Origin: an uncultured Chlorobiaceae bacterium
GTDB taxonomy: Bacteria; Bacteroidota; Chlorobiia; Chlorobiales; Chlorobiaceae
Assembly (NCBI GenBank): GCA_903994455.1
Contig: CAJEXI010000031.1
Coordinates: 1 to 39,673, forward strand
DNA length: 39,673 bases
Direction of reading: 5' to 3'
Of this stretch, positions 29,257-37,662 are shown one piece after another. Within the stretch, counting starts at the first letter, position 1; each line of letters starts with the position of its first letter. The position numbers and the translations under genes were made by a program. The notes under the pieces are model-generated. The model was not told where the DNA came from, did no database searches, and saw nothing but the letters and a program-made list of their open reading frames with translations.

Positions 29257-29898
29257 TTAATTTACAATTCTACCAAGCTCAATTTTAATTTTCCTATTAA
29301 AAATGTCTCTTACGGCATCCTTATGCTCAACAATAATCATAGCCAAACACGGATCGTTAATGATAGAATTAAATATTGCAAGAATTTTGTCGGTATTATT
29401 ATTGTCAATACCAGCAAGTGGCTCGTCAAAAAGTATCAATTTGGGCTTATGGATAAGACCCATTCCAAAAGCAAGTAATTTTTTTTCACCACCGCTTAAG
29501 TTAAAAGGTTTTCGTTTTTTTAAAGCTTTTAGTCCAAGTTGTTGATAAACGTCTTCTATTCGATCGCATCGCTCATTTTTTGAGTAGATATTTCCTGCAA
29601 TTTTTAAATTCTCCTCCACGCTAAGGTTTTCGAAATTAAAATTCTTTTGTGGTATATACACAATACCAAGGCGTATAAGGTCTGATGGATTTAAAGTATC
29701 AATTCTTTTGTTTTCGAAGAGAATCTCCCCATTCCACAAGGGTAGAAGACTATAAATACATTTTAGCACCGTACTTTTTCCGGATCCATTGCCACCTGTA
29801 AGTAGTACTGTTTCACCAGAAGAGACCTCGAAGGAAATCTGGGAAAGCACCATTTTTTTACCGTATCCGGCAGATATGTTTTTTATATTTATAGACAC
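29257..29898 (-). CDS. LivF-type ATPase of a HAAT-family importer
   Basis: The ABC ATPase has Walker A GGNGSGKS, Q-loop VYIPQKNFNFENLSVEENL, signature LSGGEKKL and Walker B LILFDEPLAGID, then the switch histidine in IVEHKD. All catalytic residues are present. The longer frame to ATG 29958 would overlap livG with a run of unlikely residues (FFIYMMVFCYHL). I prefer GTG 29898, seven bases after the livG stop, which starts the domain cleanly as SINIKNISAGYGKKM. The product is 213 residues, slightly short for LivF (about 235). Confidence 0.88.
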   Translation of the reverse strand: MSINIKNISAGYGKKMVLSQISFEVSSGETVLLTGGNGSGKSTVLKCIYSLLPLWNGEILFENKRIDTLNPSDLIRLGIVYIPQKNFNFENLSVEENLKIAGNIYSKNERCDRIEDVYQQLGLKALKKRKPFNLSGGEKKLLAFGMGLIHKPKLILFDEPLAGIDNNNTDKILAIFNSIINDPCLAMIIVEHKDAVRDIFNRKIKIELGRIVN

Positions 29899-29905
29899 AA
29901 AAAAT

Positions 29906-30613
29906 TTAGTTGTTAGATGATAGCAAAATACCATCATGTAAATGAAAAATATGGTCACTTACCTGATTAATATACTCTCTGTTATGTTCAATCTGAAATA
30001 CAGTTCGCCCCTCAGCCTTAATACCCATAACAAGATTAACTATTCGATTATAGTTATCGTTGTCTATTCCTGCTACAGGTTCATCCAATAGCAGAAGTTG
30101 AGCATCATTGGCAAAGCAGCATCCAAATGTCAGAAGTTTTTGTTGACCATAAGATATATCACCTGCCAAGCTATTTTCTACACTTTTTAGATGGATCTTA
30201 TGAAGAATTATGTCAGCTCTTTCATTTAATTCCATATACTTTTTTTTAAACAAACCGCTAGGTAAAATAGAATTAAATATATTTTCCCCTGGATTTCCTT
30301 TAAAAGACAATAAAATATTTTCCTTTACACTTAGTTTGGTTATAATTCGCAAATCCTGAAAGGTACGAGTCACACCCATTTTATTGATTGTTATAGGTGA
30401 TAGTCTATCAATGCGAATGTCTTTTAGCTTTATCTCTCCTTTATCCAACTTCATAAAACCAGTTATTACATTAAATAATGTGGTCTTACCTGCGCCATTT
30501 CCTCCGACTAATGAATATATCTTACCAGGTTCTAGAAGAAGATTTAATCCGTTCAGTACTTGCTGTTTACCAAATGATTTATATATGCTTTTCAATTCTA
30601 TCATTCTTGGCAT
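29906..30613 (-). CDS. LivG-type ATPase of a HAAT-family importer
   Basis: The 235-residue ABC ATPase has Walker A GGNGAGKT near 37-44, MGVTRTFQDLRI (Q-loop) near 84-95, signature ISYGQQK and Walker B LLLLDEPVAGID, then FQIEHNREY with the switch His. GVTRTFQ and the S-Y-G-Q signature are typical of LivG rather than LivF. ATG 30604 (MIELKSIYKSFG) is an alternative start three codons in. It is the first gene of the eight-gene operon. The 186 bases upstream (30614-30799) separate it from the SIR2-HerA operon on the same strand and should hold its promoter. I see no clear ribosome site. Confidence 0.9.
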   Translation of the reverse strand: MPRMIELKSIYKSFGKQQVLNGLNLLLEPGKIYSLVGGNGAGKTTLFNVITGFMKLDKGEIKLKDIRIDRLSPITINKMGVTRTFQDLRIITKLSVKENILLSFKGNPGENIFNSILPSGLFKKKYMELNERADIILHKIHLKSVENSLAGDISYGQQKLLTFGCCFANDAQLLLLDEPVAGIDNDNYNRIVNLVMGIKAEGRTVFQIEHNREYINQVSDHIFHLHDGILLSSNN

Positions 30614-30799
30614 TCAATGGCTTATTATATAACTAAATCAACGACAGTATCGACATATCCACATCAATTTCTGTTAGCTTGATATCATGGAGGCAAATGA
30701 TAATAATTTTAATTCTTCCATGGTTCCAATTGTAATATTTTCCTATTAATAGAATAGTATGATCGATCGAAATTTTAAATGTTTTACTGCATACTGCAC

Positions 30800-32095
30800 T
30801 CAATCGAACAGATTACCTCGATCTATGAAGCCTTTGTTCACCAAGGTCGTCTCTATCACTCTTGTTGAAATGTTGAAGTAGTGTGCCGCTTCATCCAGCT
30901 TTTCTTCTCCGAAGTCTTTACCAACGAAATCCTTCAAGGCATCGGATGGACAGAGAAACTCCTGGGCGAAAGCTCGCTGAAACTTCTGCCGGGCAGTTTT
31001 AACGGTGGTAACTGGCAGAAACTTGTCTGTATCTGGTGAATAGAGCCGATCACCAACCAAACGTAAAAGGGCAAATCGGTGATTGGTGGGATATGAGGTG
31101 TTGAGGCAGACATCAAGATGATCCGGCGCTCCATTACGAAAACCAACCGTCATGGGGCTTTTTTCCCTATGATTGTTGGTGAAAAAATCGCTTGAGAGTG
31201 AAAAAAGGTCTATCAACTGTTTGTTGCTCGCGGGTCCATTCGGCAGCACCCAATACTTTCTTGCTGCGCGGGCAGCGACAGCCGCTCTTTCCCATGGCAA
31301 CAAGGAAAAATCTATGCAGGCAGTCTCTGTTTTCAATGCTTTGGTATCGGGCACAAACATTCGTTCGGTATGGCCCTGAACGTTCCTGAAAAGTGCATCA
31401 AGAATTTCTGGTGAATCGGTTGTGCTTTGAGCCAGCACCTCAGCCACTGCGTCGTATCCTGATAGTTTGCCTTGGGCAAGCAGCGCAGCCATAAGCTCTT
31501 CAGGCGCTTCGTCGGGGTCATAACCCAATAATGCCTCCATCTCTCGCCACCGTACGGATGATGGGTTGCTGCGCTCTTCAACGATATTCTCCCGGAGCTC
31601 TTGCAGGAGGCTCGTTTTGCAGCCCATGGAATGCAATCGGTCAATCACGGCATCAGCAAAAGAGAGTACTGTGGCTTCGAAGGCCGCCAGCGAAACAAAC
31701 TCGCACACTCCATTCAGGTATCGCACCATTTGTCGGCTGGCTGGGGGAGTTGCATTCATCCTGACCAGCAGTGCGGAGCCATCACTGTTGAAGCTCAAGT
31801 CGGGCCAGAGAAACCCCTGACCGATAGCGCCAAGCCGATGACTCATCTCCCAGGATTCTGATAAGTTACGCTCTGGCTCACGGACAAGGCGCCACCAATT
31901 TCCAAGTAACCACAGCGCCATTGCATAAGCCGAGAGACGTGCGGCAGGTCGGATAGTTTTGGCATTGATATCTTCAAGTTCCGTAATGACCACTCCGCCA
32001 ACGGTTATTTTAATATCAGCAAAGGTAAAGCGCTCCGCTTCATCAGGCGTGTAGCGCTCAAGCCATTCAAAATCAATTGCAAATGCTTTACTCAT
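30800..32095 (-). CDS. IrrE/ImmA-like protein lacking the HExxH motif
   Basis: The protein has 431 residues. The C-terminal 100 or so resemble the end of ImmA/IrrE metallopeptidases (ARQKFQRAFAQEFLCPSDAL, then a helix-turn-helix-like HYFNISTRVIETTLVNKGF). Where the zinc-binding HExxH should be there is HRFALLRLVGDRL near residue 338, so metal-dependent proteolysis is unlikely. The N-terminal 300 residues are unrecognised (FEWLERYTPDEAERFTFADI; RLSAYAMALWLLGNWWRLVR). It overlaps the preceding gene by eight bases and is the last gene of the SIR2-HerA operon. It could be a regulator or a pseudo-enzyme partner of the 141-residue protein. The fold assignment is moderate. Confidence 0.7.
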   Translation of the reverse strand: MSKAFAIDFEWLERYTPDEAERFTFADIKITVGGVVITELEDINAKTIRPAARLSAYAMALWLLGNWWRLVREPERNLSESWEMSHRLGAIGQGFLWPDLSFNSDGSALLVRMNATPPASRQMVRYLNGVCEFVSLAAFEATVLSFADAVIDRLHSMGCKTSLLQELRENIVEERSNPSSVRWREMEALLGYDPDEAPEELMAALLAQGKLSGYDAVAEVLAQSTTDSPEILDALFRNVQGHTERMFVPDTKALKTETACIDFSLLPWERAAVAARAARKYWVLPNGPASNKQLIDLFSLSSDFFTNNHREKSPMTVGFRNGAPDHLDVCLNTSYPTNHRFALLRLVGDRLYSPDTDKFLPVTTVKTARQKFQRAFAQEFLCPSDALKDFVGKDFGEEKLDEAAHYFNISTRVIETTLVNKGFIDRGNLFD

Positions 32096-32513
32096 TGATG
32101 CTTCTCCATTTCAAAAGAACTTGCCTTGCGAAGGGATCGGTATCGGGCATAAGGTATCCATGATAAATTCCTGAACTGGCGTTTTCAAGTTGTGCCTCAA
32201 CTGGAAAACCGTCCAAAGTGACCGCCCAGATATTCTGGGGAAAACCTTCACGACGTGCTTCACTGACCATCCCTTTTCTGGCCCCCTCTTGTAACAATCG
32301 TTCTGCTTTGGCTTTTGAAAAGATTCCAAGATCATCACAGAGTGATTTATCCGGCCTTGGTTGTGCTGGTGGTGTTAACCCAAAGTCACCGGGATTGCGT
32401 TTGTGTTCCGGGTTTCCGCCGTAACGAACGCTCTGGGCAATTTGTTCCAGCAACGCTGAACCAGGATCAGTATCAAAACGACGCTTGGGATTATATCCTG
32501 TTTTTCTTTTCAT
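32088..32513 (-). CDS. Conserved unknown protein paired with the IrrE-like gene
   Basis: The product is 141 residues if started at ATG 32513 (MKRKTGYNPKRRFD). The longer reading to 32612 adds an implausible Cys-rich leader. Recognisable segments are YGGNPEHKRNPGDFGLTPPA, LLQEGARKGMVSEARREGFP, NIWAVTLDGFPVEAQLENAS and GIYHGYLMP. I recall similar small proteins beside IrrE/ImmA-like genes but cannot name a function. It is basic at the N-terminus, with no membrane segment. It overlaps the IrrE-like gene by eight bases, indicating coupled translation, and follows the KTSC gene. Confidence 0.65.
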   Translation of the reverse strand: MKRKTGYNPKRRFDTDPGSALLEQIAQSVRYGGNPEHKRNPGDFGLTPPAQPRPDKSLCDDLGIFSKAKAERLLQEGARKGMVSEARREGFPQNIWAVTLDGFPVEAQLENASSGIYHGYLMPDTDPFARQVLLKWRSINE

Positions 32514-32615
32514 TTGAACAGGCGCTTTGTAAATTTGCTTCTGACTGCGTTGAATGTTCTCTTCGATGATACAACAATTGATACCATAAAAGCAAAGCAT
32601 TCTCCGACGCATGGC

Positions 32616-32837
32616 CTAAGCCCGCTCGTAAGGATAAACGTTTTTATAGTTCCTGTTAAAGTAGGAGCCCACTGACGGAGCGGTTTTCAAATTCTCAAAC
32701 TCGTGCTCCTGAACACCTTTGTAGGCGTATGCTGAACCGTCAAGAAATTGAATATATACGGTTAAATTTTCGGCGTCGTAACCAACGGCCGTGATGTTTG
32801 TCGATGCCACCGGTTGCATGTTTTCAGGAATTGGCAT
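32616..32837 (-). CDS. KTSC-domain protein
   Basis: The 73-residue protein has a KTSC domain (ITAVGYDAENLTVYIQFLDG, then AYAYKGVQEHEFENL, then GSYFNRNYKNVYPYERA). This small fold is named after the C-terminus of some lysyl-tRNA synthetases and also occurs alone in phage and defence contexts. ATG 32837 is fixed by a near-ideal AGGAGG nine bases upstream. The longer frame to 32936 is rejected. It overlaps the end of herA by 14 bases, so it belongs to the SIR2-HerA operon. Its role there is unknown. Confidence 0.82.
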   Translation of the reverse strand: MPIPENMQPVASTNITAVGYDAENLTVYIQFLDGSAYAYKGVQEHEFENLKTAPSVGSYFNRNYKNVYPYERA

Positions 32838-34623
32838 TGTCGCCTCCTTGGGTAAATGATTGGTTTCTCCAATTGCGTACACTCGTTTCGTACTCTGCAA
32901 CATTCGGGCTGGCGTTGGCCCAAAGTTTTGAGGCAATTGGATCAGAACTCTTTACTGCATTGTCTGCCTGATAAAATTTGATCCGCGACGGAATCCGAAC
33001 AGCCTCTCCGCTGACAATGGCTTCACCGGTTCGAAGGCTCGACAGTACCTCAGTCATTTCTCGTAACTCATCCTGCATTGCTGATGAAACATGCCCTTTA
33101 TCCCGGGTGTTTGTCATTCTGAGGGCCATCATGGTTCCGCATTGGCTCAAGACGGTTTCATCCAATTCTGATGGCCGCTGGGTCACAAGCAGCAATCCCA
33201 CGCCATATTTTCTGCCCTCTTTTGCAATCGCCTGAACGGTTCGTGACGAAATAGACTCTTCGCCTGCTTTAAGGTAAGCATGAGCTTCATCAAGAACAAT
33301 AAGCAAGGGTTGTTTTTTTCCGCCAACGAGCGTGTTTTGCCCCCAGTAGAGCGCATCGTATATAATTTTCAGAATGCAGCCTGAAATGGTCTGCATGATG
33401 TTCGACGGAATTGCTGACAGGTCTAAAATAGAGACTGGAAAGTCATGGCCAAACCAGGTTGAGAAGAGGTTTGGCAGGTCATTTGGTGTCGAGCCATTCA
33501 ATGAAGGGGAATACCCGTCAGGCCTGAACAAGAAATTATAGCTTTGATCGAGCAGTCGGGAGCGCATCCCTTCAAGAAATCCGAGTATTCCCTTTGCTTT
33601 GTTGTTTAAAAAGGGTGCGCTGCTTCCCAAACCAGCCGTCGGGTAGTGGTTAGAGGTAAGGGTTATTGGATCACCCTTGGCAAGAAGGGTTTCAGGTGTT
33701 GTTCGGTCAGCCTTGAACGTCATACGCTCATAATCGTCAAGCTCAAACCACAGTTTATGAATCGAAAACGGGATCGGGCTGTCTGCCGTGATGGCTTCTT
33801 CGCGAAGTCCGCCGATAGCCACCGCTGAAATTCGCTTCAGTTCAAGTACTTTGCCCCGGATATAGTCTTCATTCTGGTCGGAGAGCTTGCCCGGAAATAT
33901 TGCCATCAACTCTTTGAACGGTAATGCCCAGAAGGCAACGCACAGTTCCTGTTCATCAGTTGCACTGTTTGCCCCAACTCTGAATACTTGACATCTCCCG
34001 GCCAATGAACTAGCATATTCTCCGTGCGGGTCGATCATGAGCACCCGTGCACTGGGGAATTTTTTGTCGGCAATTGCTTTGACGACAATGCTGACGGCGT
34101 TCGATTTCCCACTGCCGGTGGCGCCAAGAATAGCGCAATGCCTTGAGATGAGTTTATCCATGTCAAGTTGCGCGGCAAGCCCTTCCGATGCGCTTTGATT
34201 GCCGATGACAATCGACGATTGTTCGTTGTATCCTCCGTAGACGATGCGGAGGTCTTCATTGGTCACGAGATGCACCTGATCTCCTGAAGTGGGTGATTGG
34301 AGCACACCTCTCTCGAAAAATGAACCGATCTGCTCGCCGACCAATATCATGCGCAACCAGCGGTGACCATCGGTAATTGCCGGGTTCTCCTTGTATGCTG
34401 CCAGCAGAGAGTCGGGCATTGCCAGAACTCCGGCTTGTGTAATCAATCCATACAGGTTGGCATACCCAAGCGGGATTTTCAGAAATGATCCAATCTGCCC
34501 AATTCTGTACACGGTTCCATCGACAATCGGCATGTTCGAAGGATAATTACTCACCATTTTGATGGTTACCGAGTTTCCACTGACGCTTTCAACCTGGCCA
34601 ATATGGGTTGGATTGTGCTTCAT
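32824..34623 (-). CDS. herA: HerA-like hexameric ATPase/translocase (SIR2-HerA system)
   Basis: The 599-residue protein has an N-terminal HAS-barrel-like region (IGQVESVSGNSVTIKM and IGSFLKIPLGYANLYGLI, residues 8-61) and a HerA/DUF87 ATPase core. Walker A is GATGSGKS (167-174), MIDPHGEY follows at 196-203, Walker B is LLIVLDEAH (440-448) and TQRPSE is at 481-486. All ATPase residues appear intact. In known SIR2-HerA defence (also called Nezha), HerA hexamers assemble with SIR2 subunits into a large complex that degrades NAD+ or nucleotides on infection and can act on DNA. It overlaps the SIR2 gene by four bases, the usual arrangement. Confidence 0.93.
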   Translation of the reverse strand: MKHNPTHIGQVESVSGNSVTIKMVSNYPSNMPIVDGTVYRIGQIGSFLKIPLGYANLYGLITQAGVLAMPDSLLAAYKENPAITDGHRWLRMILVGEQIGSFFERGVLQSPTSGDQVHLVTNEDLRIVYGGYNEQSSIVIGNQSASEGLAAQLDMDKLISRHCAILGATGSGKSNAVSIVVKAIADKKFPSARVLMIDPHGEYASSLAGRCQVFRVGANSATDEQELCVAFWALPFKELMAIFPGKLSDQNEDYIRGKVLELKRISAVAIGGLREEAITADSPIPFSIHKLWFELDDYERMTFKADRTTPETLLAKGDPITLTSNHYPTAGLGSSAPFLNNKAKGILGFLEGMRSRLLDQSYNFLFRPDGYSPSLNGSTPNDLPNLFSTWFGHDFPVSILDLSAIPSNIMQTISGCILKIIYDALYWGQNTLVGGKKQPLLIVLDEAHAYLKAGEESISSRTVQAIAKEGRKYGVGLLLVTQRPSELDETVLSQCGTMMALRMTNTRDKGHVSSAMQDELREMTEVLSSLRTGEAIVSGEAVRIPSRIKFYQADNAVKSSDPIASKLWANASPNVAEYETSVRNWRNQSFTQGGDNANS

Positions 34624-35900
34624 GATGGTAATGGCGTAGTGACAGGGCCATCAGAAGATGACAAGTCGTTCAGAAATTCAGTGAGCTTCTGAAAGTCGGG
34701 AAGAAGAAAACGACCTTTTCCAGTCCAACGTTCATCTCCTTTGCCTTTTCCTGATTCCTGGGCAGGCATGGCAGCATCTTCATCAAAATATTGGTTCACT
34801 CGAATGGTCTCGGCAGAATTTGGTTCACCTTTCAGTTGCCACTCTCCGAATTTCCCACCTATTACGGCATGGCGTCGCCCGTACACCGACATCTTTCCGC
34901 CAGTGTCGCGGGTGGCCAGATTGCGAACTTTGTTCGTTTCATCGGCAAGTGCGCAGGTGCTGTTCTGTAATTCGTCGAAATACATCGCGATAATATGTGA
35001 GTTTCCACCTCTTCGGAGCGATGTTACAATGCGCTCATTGATGTGATTGTCACCGAATGAGTAGCCGCAGGTGAAGAGAACAGCATCGTCCTGCTGAAGG
35101 AAGGCACAAAGCCGGTCGATGAGGCCGACATAAGGCTGCTTTTTGGTGGTGCTATATTTCAGGTGCGATGGGTAAATCAAAATTGATTCTGCGGTTGCAC
35201 TTCTGTCGCGAATGACGGCTTGGTCTCTCTCGCGATAGGTCCATCCCAGTGAACCGTGCATTTTCCAAAGCTTTACCAGTTGAGGGTATGACTCAACATC
35301 TTCTACTGCTTCAGGGCAAAAAAATGGCTCATAACTTCCAGAAAAGCCATCAAAATAGGGTATGCCAGAGTCTTCGAGGGCAATTTCAAAAAGGTAATCG
35401 TAGTTCGTTGTGAAAATCTCGGAAGGGAAACGACGCCTCGCCTTTGAAATCCAGCTTGCGAGTTGCGCATGGGCCAGTTTTGCCCGCTCTTCTGGTGGCA
35501 AATGGTCGTGAACAGAGACAAGTGTTACAACATTGGTTTTGACGAGATTGGCTAAATCACCAAAGCCTATGGAATCAAGGCCATTCAGCGTTCCAGCACC
35601 GATAACCGCACGTTTTGCTTCAATGGTCGATAGGAGTGATTCAATCGTGAATGCAAGGTCGTTGCCTTCTGTTTCAGCTTGAATTTCTTTGACGGCAGCC
35701 GCAAACTCTGGAGATTGAGCCTCAATTTCATCAACAATGACCTTCGTCATGTCGTCAATCGCCGGAACATTAACCCCCTTTACTCCTGTTGCAAAAGAGG
35801 AGCCTGCACCAAAAAGAAATCCGATACGCTTTTTGTCGGAGATCAGAATTTGGTGAATACCCCGGATGTGCTCACGCGGGTCGTGTGTGTGCTGGTTCAT
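34620..35900 (-). CDS. SIR2-like NADase effector of a SIR2-HerA defence system
   Basis: The 426-residue protein carries the SIR2-fold NAD-binding motif GAGSS (31-35), TTNYD (164-168), KMHGS (213-217, with the presumed catalytic His) and GYSFGDNHIN (279-288). This pattern belongs to bacterial SIR2-like defence effectors, which hydrolyse NAD+ to stop infected cells supporting phage growth, rather than to deacetylating sirtuins. The frame is intact and the length is typical. It is the first gene of the operon SIR2-herA-KTSC-unknown-IrrE-like, all on the minus strand with overlapping or near-touching ends. A 55-base piece of its 5' end is repeated at 39274-39328. Confidence 0.93.
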   Translation of the reverse strand: MNQHTHDPREHIRGIHQILISDKKRIGFLFGAGSSFATGVKGVNVPAIDDMTKVIVDEIEAQSPEFAAAVKEIQAETEGNDLAFTIESLLSTIEAKRAVIGAGTLNGLDSIGFGDLANLVKTNVVTLVSVHDHLPPEERAKLAHAQLASWISKARRRFPSEIFTTNYDYLFEIALEDSGIPYFDGFSGSYEPFFCPEAVEDVESYPQLVKLWKMHGSLGWTYRERDQAVIRDRSATAESILIYPSHLKYSTTKKQPYVGLIDRLCAFLQQDDAVLFTCGYSFGDNHINERIVTSLRRGGNSHIIAMYFDELQNSTCALADETNKVRNLATRDTGGKMSVYGRRHAVIGGKFGEWQLKGEPNSAETIRVNQYFDEDAAMPAQESGKGKGDERWTGKGRFLLPDFQKLTEFLNDLSSSDGPVTTPLPS

Positions 35901-36173
35901 GGAGTGTTCTGGTAAAAGGCTACGGGGTGATGAGTTGTTTGAGACTGTTGGTTACTTGCAGTAAATATAGTATTACGGCGAAATAAATCAGGGATAAATA
36001 AACGTGGTTTCAGATATAATCAAAAGTCGGTTCATTCCGTGGATTCGAAGGGGATTAGGAGACATTCTTTATCCAGCCTTACTGCTAAGGCCCATATTCA
36101 TTTCGGACTGTGTCATGGTTCTGATTGAATTATGAAGCTCTTGCGTCATGATGACATTGTATGATGCCAGATT

Positions 36174-36720
36174 TTATATGGCATCAATTTCGTTGCAAAC
36201 TGTATTGATATGATCAAGTCCGTAGAGTAATGCTGCTTCATCAATGCTCATCCAATGAAAAAATTGCAGGATGAGGTTGTAATGCTGTCGAGCGTAAGTG
36301 GTATTTTTTAGAGGATTACCAGGGAGAAAGCAAATAGGTTCATGATGGGCGATTCGATTTCTGATGTTTACCTCCAAAACCCAATTCAGCAACCAGTTTA
36401 TAGTGAGTGTAAGAGTGGTTCAGCTTTTGGATTGCATCGTTGATAGTGGTTTTAGTCATCCTGCATTGCGAGTTATCGACAATCCCACCGGGAGCAGCGG
36501 CATTACGTAGCCAATCGTTGCCGAAGGTGCCCGCGTAATGCTGATCAATGGCATTTCGGAGGGCGATTTCAAAACAACTGATGACGGTAAAAAGCTCTTG
36601 GGATAGCTGCAAGTTCTTGCGATACATCGTCATAGCCTTACGAGTATTGCCTCCGCAAGCTGTCAAATAGCGCCCCATCCGGGCCTGAGTCATGATATTT
36701 TCAAAATCGGTGTACCTCAT
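36174..36720 (-). pseudogene. Abi_2 (AbiD/F-like) abortive-infection gene, deleted and frameshifted
   Basis: The first 110 residues from ATG 36720 are Abi_2-like (RYTDFENIMTQARMGRYLTA; SQELFTVISCFEIALRNAID). The end, in another frame, has NIRNRIAHHEPICFLPGNPL, containing the RxxxxH HEPN ribonuclease motif, and runs to a stop at 36174. The junction near 36370-36392 fuses KLVAELGF to VNIRNR and loses the usual middle segment of about 50 or more residues. Both a deletion and a frame change are therefore needed to explain it, and the gene is inactive. The HEPN active site survives only in the unread frame. Confidence 0.8.
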
Positions 36721-37662
36721 TTCTTGATTTCTACTTGCATAACTCTATATCAAGTGCTAAATTGATGGGATCTTATTCCCGGTAGTCCCTGAAGCAATTC
36801 AAACTGCCGGGTTTCGTTTTTTACAGCGGAAGGTATTCTGTAATCAATAAGCCGCCTGTAGATTCTTCCCAAGCATCCTCATCTTCAGACAAAAGCCTCC
36901 CTTTCAGGGTTATAGAGGTACTTTTTAGATCGCCATGCCTTGACTTTCAGGATTACCGGATTGAGCACCTCAAAGCGCTCTTCGACAGGATGAACGGCAA
37001 TTTTGATGTTGGATAGAGTGAGAAACCATACCTTTATTTTTCTTTTCTGATCGTCACCTCTTGACTTTTTGTTTGTAATGAACGATATTAAAATAGCTCA
37101 TCTACTATATGTGGAAGGAGTAACGAGGCCGTCCTTCGGGGCGGCTTCAGCTTTTTTCAGCCCTTTTTCCGCTGATATTCTTCATATTCCTTCTGTAATT
37201 TCCTTTGCTGACGCGGCTGCTCAACCAGATAAGCTGTCCATGGAAGGATGTAGTCACCACGCTCGTGCAAGGACAACCAAGATAATTCTCCGGCACAAGC
37301 CATAAACAAATTCTTTCCTCACGTCCGCGCTGATTTCGCCAAACCTTTATGGCCGGATCACTATCGTGCTCAATTACCTGCTTCGGCCAGCGAATACGTT
37401 CGCACCTTCTGAACCTTGTATCCCTCTTTTTACTTCGTTGAGCTGAAAAGAGTGTTCTGTGATTTTGAGAAAAAAAGTACCTTTCGGATGGGTTAATGAT
37501 ATTGCCGAAATCATCAGGCCTGAGTTTTCAACGCTCCAGTTTGTACGAAATTATCAGGAGAAGAACCCCGAAGCCATTGAAAGCGAACAATCTTCCCGGC
37601 GGTTGTCCTATGAAGGGCAAAGAGCAGCGACCGCCAGAGCCTGGCGTGAATCTCAGCTCGTT
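36721..37662. other. Stretch of unrecognised relics
   Basis: About 940 bases lie between the Abi pseudogene and the Rpn-like gene. Two minus-strand coding-like remnants stand out. One is 36885-37014 (HPVEERFEVLNPVILKVKAW, then RSKKYLYNPEREAF, stop at 36885). The other is 37157-37303, a 48-residue frame (LHERGDYILPWTAYLVEQPR, then QQRKLQKEYEEYQRKKG). A plus-strand frame at 37459-37668 also looks coding-like. I can assign none of them to a family. A GC-rich hairpin (GCCGTCC-TTCG-GGGCGGC, about 37128-37145) followed by a T-run could be a weak plus-strand terminator. Confidence 0.4.

Noticed and set aside
29898..29958. Longer livF start at 29958
   Set aside because: The added residues are hydrophobic and unlike any ABC ATPase N-terminus, and would overlap livG by 53 bases.
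30674..30721. 15-residue minus-strand frame (MEELKLLSFASMISS) upstream of livG, considered as a precursor peptide for the radical SAM enzymes
   Set aside because: It is too short, has no ribosome site and no Cys or core-like repeat. A frame this short is expected by chance.
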